A DNA stretch of 64,000 bases. It comes from Verticillium longisporum (Eukaryota > Ascomycota > Sordariomycetes > Glomerellales > Plectosphaerellaceae). The notes beneath the pieces are model-generated. The model saw only the letters and a program-made list of their open reading frames with translations, did no database searches and was not told where the DNA came from. Positions within the stretch are counted from its first letter, which is position 1. Every line of letters begins with the position of its first letter. Below are positions 60,191 through 64,000 of this stretch, piece after piece. The stretch is taken from assembly GCA_019188255.1 (NCBI GenBank), contig JAETXT010000011.1, positions 992,001 through 1,056,000 of the forward strand, given 5' to 3'. A program made the position numbers and the translations under genes.

Positions 60191-61704
60191 AAATAACTAT
60201 AATATAGAGGTCCTATATAGCCTACTAGCCTAACTAATAATTACTATAGACTACTTACTTAATACGAAATCGTTAAAGGGAAGTCTTTATATCGAGAACC
60301 TATATTCCTAGGAGGACCCTAATATTAATAAAGGGGTCTATTAGGGTCTAAGTCTTACGCTTAAATAAGTTAATAATTTACTTATTAAAAGCTAATTTCT
60401 AGAGATATTAATTAAGACCCTTCTTTATAGCGTTAATAATCTTTAGAGTATCGATATCCGATATTATAAAATAAGCCTAAGCTATTAAATAAGCTAGGAG
60501 AGGCTTAATTAGAGTATCGAGAATATTAATATCTATATAAATAGCTTACTTTACGAGGAGTAGAGTCCTAGCGCTTAGGGATAGGTTATTAATATAGGTT
60601 TTAGTATATTAACCTATAATATAAAGAATATTATATATAGACCTATAGGGAGGCGGAAGCGCTATAGTATGAGGAGGCGTCGATATATATTCCGCTAAAG
60701 GGTTTAGAGACTCCCTATATAGTAAGGCTACCTCTATAGGAAGTACTTCGTTAGCCTTAATAGAATTAGTAGAAGAGGAGCTTATCTCTAAGTTAATAAT
60801 AGAGTCGTAAATCTAAGTCTCTAAGGGACGAGGCTAAATCGATAAAGGGATTAATTTATAATTAGGGGGAGGAGTAAATTCCTATTAAACGTATAACTTA
60901 GGTGGCTCCGAGTTAATAGTTTCCTTAGCCTTAGGGTATTTAATAATAAGCTATTTAATAGCTTTATAAAGGGGGATATTAATAAATTTAGAGATATTAT
61001 AATCTATAAAGATAATATTATATTTATACCTATCGATACTCTTAAGGAGATTAAGGATAGCTTTATATTAGCTTTTAAAGAAATATATATCTTAATAGTA
61101 GATAACGCTATTATGTTTAGGAATATAGATATTAAAGATATAATTATAGGGACTCTCGAATCCTATAAGGAAGCCCTTCTAAGCTTATACTTCTATCTTA
61201 TTAATATATAGGGGGCGGAGAATACCCTTCTTATATATATAGGTAATATAGCTATATATATATAAATATTAAATAAAGGGTATCTATTATTCCTTAGGAA
61301 GGCCGAGGAAGCTAGTAAGATACTCTTAAGGAGCTTTATTATAAGGGTTCGATAATATAGGTAATAGGTTAATGATTTCTATTATAGTCTTAATAGCGTA
61401 GGGCTATAGATTAATAGGTAATCCTATTATAATAATAATAGTATAAATAGGTTCTAAAATACTATAATTAGTATATTCTATAAAGCTATTCTAAGCTAGG
61501 GTATTAAGTATAGATAGACGGAATAAGGCGCCCTCCTTAGCTAGTATTATCTTAACGTTAAGGTTATCGAATTCGCTACCTCTATTATAGGTAATAGAGA
61601 TAATAGGTAGGCTAATAGAGGCTTTAAAATAATAAATAAACCTTTTAATATAGAAGTAGGTCTCTTACTTAGTCTTAATCTTTATAAAGTAGATCTAATA
61701 GAAG

Positions 61705-61964
61705 TATAAGGAGTTAGATATTAGGAACCTAACCCCTATTCGTATTATCGTAGATACTTTAGGGATAAGCCTAAATTTAAAAGGAGAAGTCGAGGCTATA
61801 CTCGATAGCCTTAATAAGTTAAAGTTAATATAATAGCTTATTAATTATTTACTAACCTAATTACTTTCCTTAATCTAGGCCCTTAACTTAATATTTTTAT
61901 ATTCTTTAACTTCTATAATTTATAATTAAATTAAGCTAAGTAATAGATTAATTAAAGTATATTA
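61705..61964 (+). repeat. LTR family A, full-length copy
   Basis: A 260-bp copy with the same ends as the one at 47,279-47,538. It is followed on the same strand by a Gypsy pol relic, so it may be the 5' LTR of that element (inference). The other LTR would lie outside the window. Confidence 0.7.
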
Positions 61965-64000
61965 AAATTTAAAAGCGAATTATTTATTATAATAGATATT
62001 ATTTTAAAAATAAATTAATAGGAATATTATTAGGATTATTATAGGATAGCTATAATAGGAAGATTATATTTAAATTAGGATCTTTTCTAGAAAACTATTA
62101 TCGAAGTATTAATAAATAAACGATTTAAACTAAACTATAAATATAAATCCTTTAAGCCCTAATCTATAAACTCTATAAATAGAGATATAAGAATAACCTC
62201 TTAATTTAATATCTTATTAAATATATCCTTATTATAAAAAACTATAATAAACTATTTATTTATAATTATAAAATATTTAAAGAAGATATTATTATTATTT
62301 AAATCGATAATTAATTTATTATAATTAAAGTTAGAAATACTTTCTAATTTAATATAAATATAGCCTAAATTATAGAATAATTAATAATAAAATTTATATA
62401 TATTTTATAGATAATATAGCGAAATTACGCCTAGAACCTTAAAACGATTTATAGAGAGGACCTTAATAAAGACGATATAAATATCTATTAAGAAGATTTC
62501 TAAAGCTTTATAAAATAAGAATATTTATTAAAGGATTTATAAAACTTAATTTATTAAGAATAATTATACTCGCTCTACTTTTAAGGAAATAAGGATATCT
62601 CCTTTTTTATCTTCTTTAATTATTAAAAGAATATCTATTAATTATTTAACGAAAATATAAACTATAATAAAGAATACGTTTTCGGGTATATCTAATAATT
62701 CCTTTATTTTATAAAAGATAAATTAATAGAATATTATATTTTTATTAAAGATATTAAAATAATTATATATAAAGCTTAATAAATATAAAATATTAATAAA
62801 TTATAGAATAAATAATAGGAAAATAAGAAATAAATCTATTCTTAATTAGCTTAGGGCGAACTTTATAATATTACCCTTAGCTATAGGGCTTTAAAGAGAG
62901 AAGCTCTATAGGATTAATCGTTAATAAAGCGAGGTTATTCCTCCTATTATAATAGAGGTACTATATTAAAGTAAGCGAGAAACCTAAGCCCTTATTCTAT
63001 AAGAATATTATTAAATAATTAAAATACTACCCCTATAATACTATCTAATATATACTTCTATTATAATAAGCTAAGGTATTAAATATAGAATTATACTTAG
63101 CCTAAGCTATAAAGGCTAAAGGCTATAATTACTAGTATCTAGTTATTTAAGTTTAAGGGCGTCCGGATAATAGAATTCTCGGAAAACGATTTAATATAAA
63201 TTCCGATTTAAAGAATATTATATTAAAAATAGATATTAAGAAGACTATAAAAGTATTAATAATTATTATCTAATAAAATAAGGAAATTAAATTCTCTATT
63301 AATTTAGATATTAGCGATATTATAGATATTATTAATCTTATTCTTATTTAGCTATTAAAGCTATAAGAGGTAGAAAGTATAGAAGCTCTTAAATTATAAA
63401 TATTTAATAAATAGATAGTAAATAATTATAGATTATTCGCCCTCTTATTCTATTTACTAAATATATATAATCGACCCCGATTATTATATTAGCTATTTAT
63501 ATATATAAAATAATTTAAAGGGTTAAAGTATATCCTTCTATTTAATAATTATATAAATAAAGAAAGTATCTAAGTAGATATTATTATTTAATCCTTTACT
63601 TAGGGCTATATATCTAATATAGACTTTAAGGAGTTTAAAAGGATAATAATTAAAGATAAAGCTAAAGCTTATATTATTTATATTACTTAGGTAATAATTA
63701 TAACATCCGATATAATGATTCCTATTATTAATAAGCCTTCTCTTAATAATAAATAAGTTAAAGTACTCCTTTTAGAATTCGTAGGATTTAAAGATATATT
63801 CTCTAAAGATTTAGTAAAAGAATTATTAATATTAAAAGATATAGAGTACTTAATAGACTTAAAAGAAAGGGCTAAACCTCTTTATAGGCTAATCTACCTA
63901 TTATCCTAGAGGTAACTAGAAGAGCTCTATCGCTATATAGTAGAAGGGGAGGCTATAAAGAGAATTAAGAAATCTATTAACTTTATAAGGGCTCTAATAT
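61965..64000 (+). pseudogene. Gypsy gag-pol relic, running off the window
   Basis: AT-decayed sequence. The only clear block is at 63,770-64,000, where the plus strand reads EFVGFKDIFSKDLVKELL, then LKERAKPLYRLIYLLS, then LEELYRYIVEGEAIKRIKKS. This is the start of a Gypsy reverse transcriptase (family pattern F.D.FSK...LPPHR and YPLS..EL..L..YL..L..GFIR.S). The element is cut by the window end. Upstream gag and protease are not readable. Confidence 0.6.

Larger units (their letters stand above)
46870..64000. other. AT-rich desert with RIP-type decay (excluding the 48.4-50.2 kb transposon)
   Basis: Base composition changes abruptly to AT-dominated sequence, full of TA steps and with TAA/TAG in all frames. 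Apart from one transposon there is no intact open frame. Transposon protein motifs can still be followed when TAG/TAA are read as former CAG/CAA/TGG codons and Asn as former Asp, which is the signature of C-to-T and G-to-A mutation on both strands. I infer repeat-induced point mutation of nested LTR retroelements. Dinucleotide indices were not computed. Confidence 0.85.

Noticed and set aside
56050..61964. A single LTR element with LTRs at 56,050 and 61,705
   Set aside because: The left copy is truncated to about 198 bp, the interior reads as minus-strand Copia fragments, and the right copy is followed by plus-strand Gypsy. Nested fragments fit better than one element.

Overview
This window is nuclear DNA of a filamentous ascomycete, most likely a Sordariomycete. 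The genes carry short introns (about 40-120 bp) with GTRNGT donors and CTRAY branch sites. Fungal-specific families are present: a fungal phytochrome hybrid kinase, a copper-fist factor, and Fot/pogo-type and LTR transposons. The right-hand quarter looks like sequence eroded by repeat-induced point mutation (RIP). Host genus is inference.

Layout. Bases 1-46,840 are GC-balanced and hold 15 protein genes that I could model exon by exon: copper-fist transcription factor (+), ketopantoate reductase-like enzyme (+), phytochrome hybrid histidine kinase (+), MYST/PHD histone acetyltransferase of the Sas3 type (-), complex I MWFE/NDUFA1 subunit (+), cytosolic tRNA thiolase Ncs6/Ctu1 (-), ribosomal protein eL8 (+), beta-carbonic anhydrase (+), NTF2 (-), a fungal protein of uncertain family (-), seipin (-), an F-BAR/SH3 cytokinesis protein (-), CCR4-NOT scaffold NOT1 (+), an unrecognised nuclear-looking protein (+), and an Oms1-like mitochondrial methyltransferase (-). 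These are housekeeping or regulatory genes with no shared pathway. Three pairs are head-to-head (sas3/NDUFA1, NCS6/RPL8, F-BAR/NOT1), so each pair shares one intergenic region.

At about 46,870 the base composition switches abruptly to an AT-rich desert that runs to the window end. It has TA-rich words and stops in every frame. Relics can still be read through G-to-A and C-to-T decay: four copies of one LTR family (two of 260 bp), a plus-strand chromovirus (Gypsy) integrase with chromodomain, a minus-strand Copia reverse transcriptase/RNase H, and the start of another Gypsy pol at the right edge. Inside the desert sits one intact-looking, GC-normal 1,859-bp pogo/Fot-like DNA transposon (48,356-50,214) with about 50-bp TIRs and TA target duplications. 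Next to it is an apparently identical 764-bp tandem duplication.

The strongest general observation is that five conserved reading frames (copper-fist factor, eL8, the 26.9-28.7 kb gene, NOT1, transposase) are each broken by one base in or beside a short homopolymer. Two of these genes are essential in yeasts, so uncorrected homopolymer indels in the assembly are the simplest explanation, and automated gene calls here would be split or truncated. I found no candidate for a clearly new biological system. The most interesting biological details are very small coding exons (3, 4, 13 and 18 nt), a GC-AG intron, and the young transposon in old RIP-type sequence.
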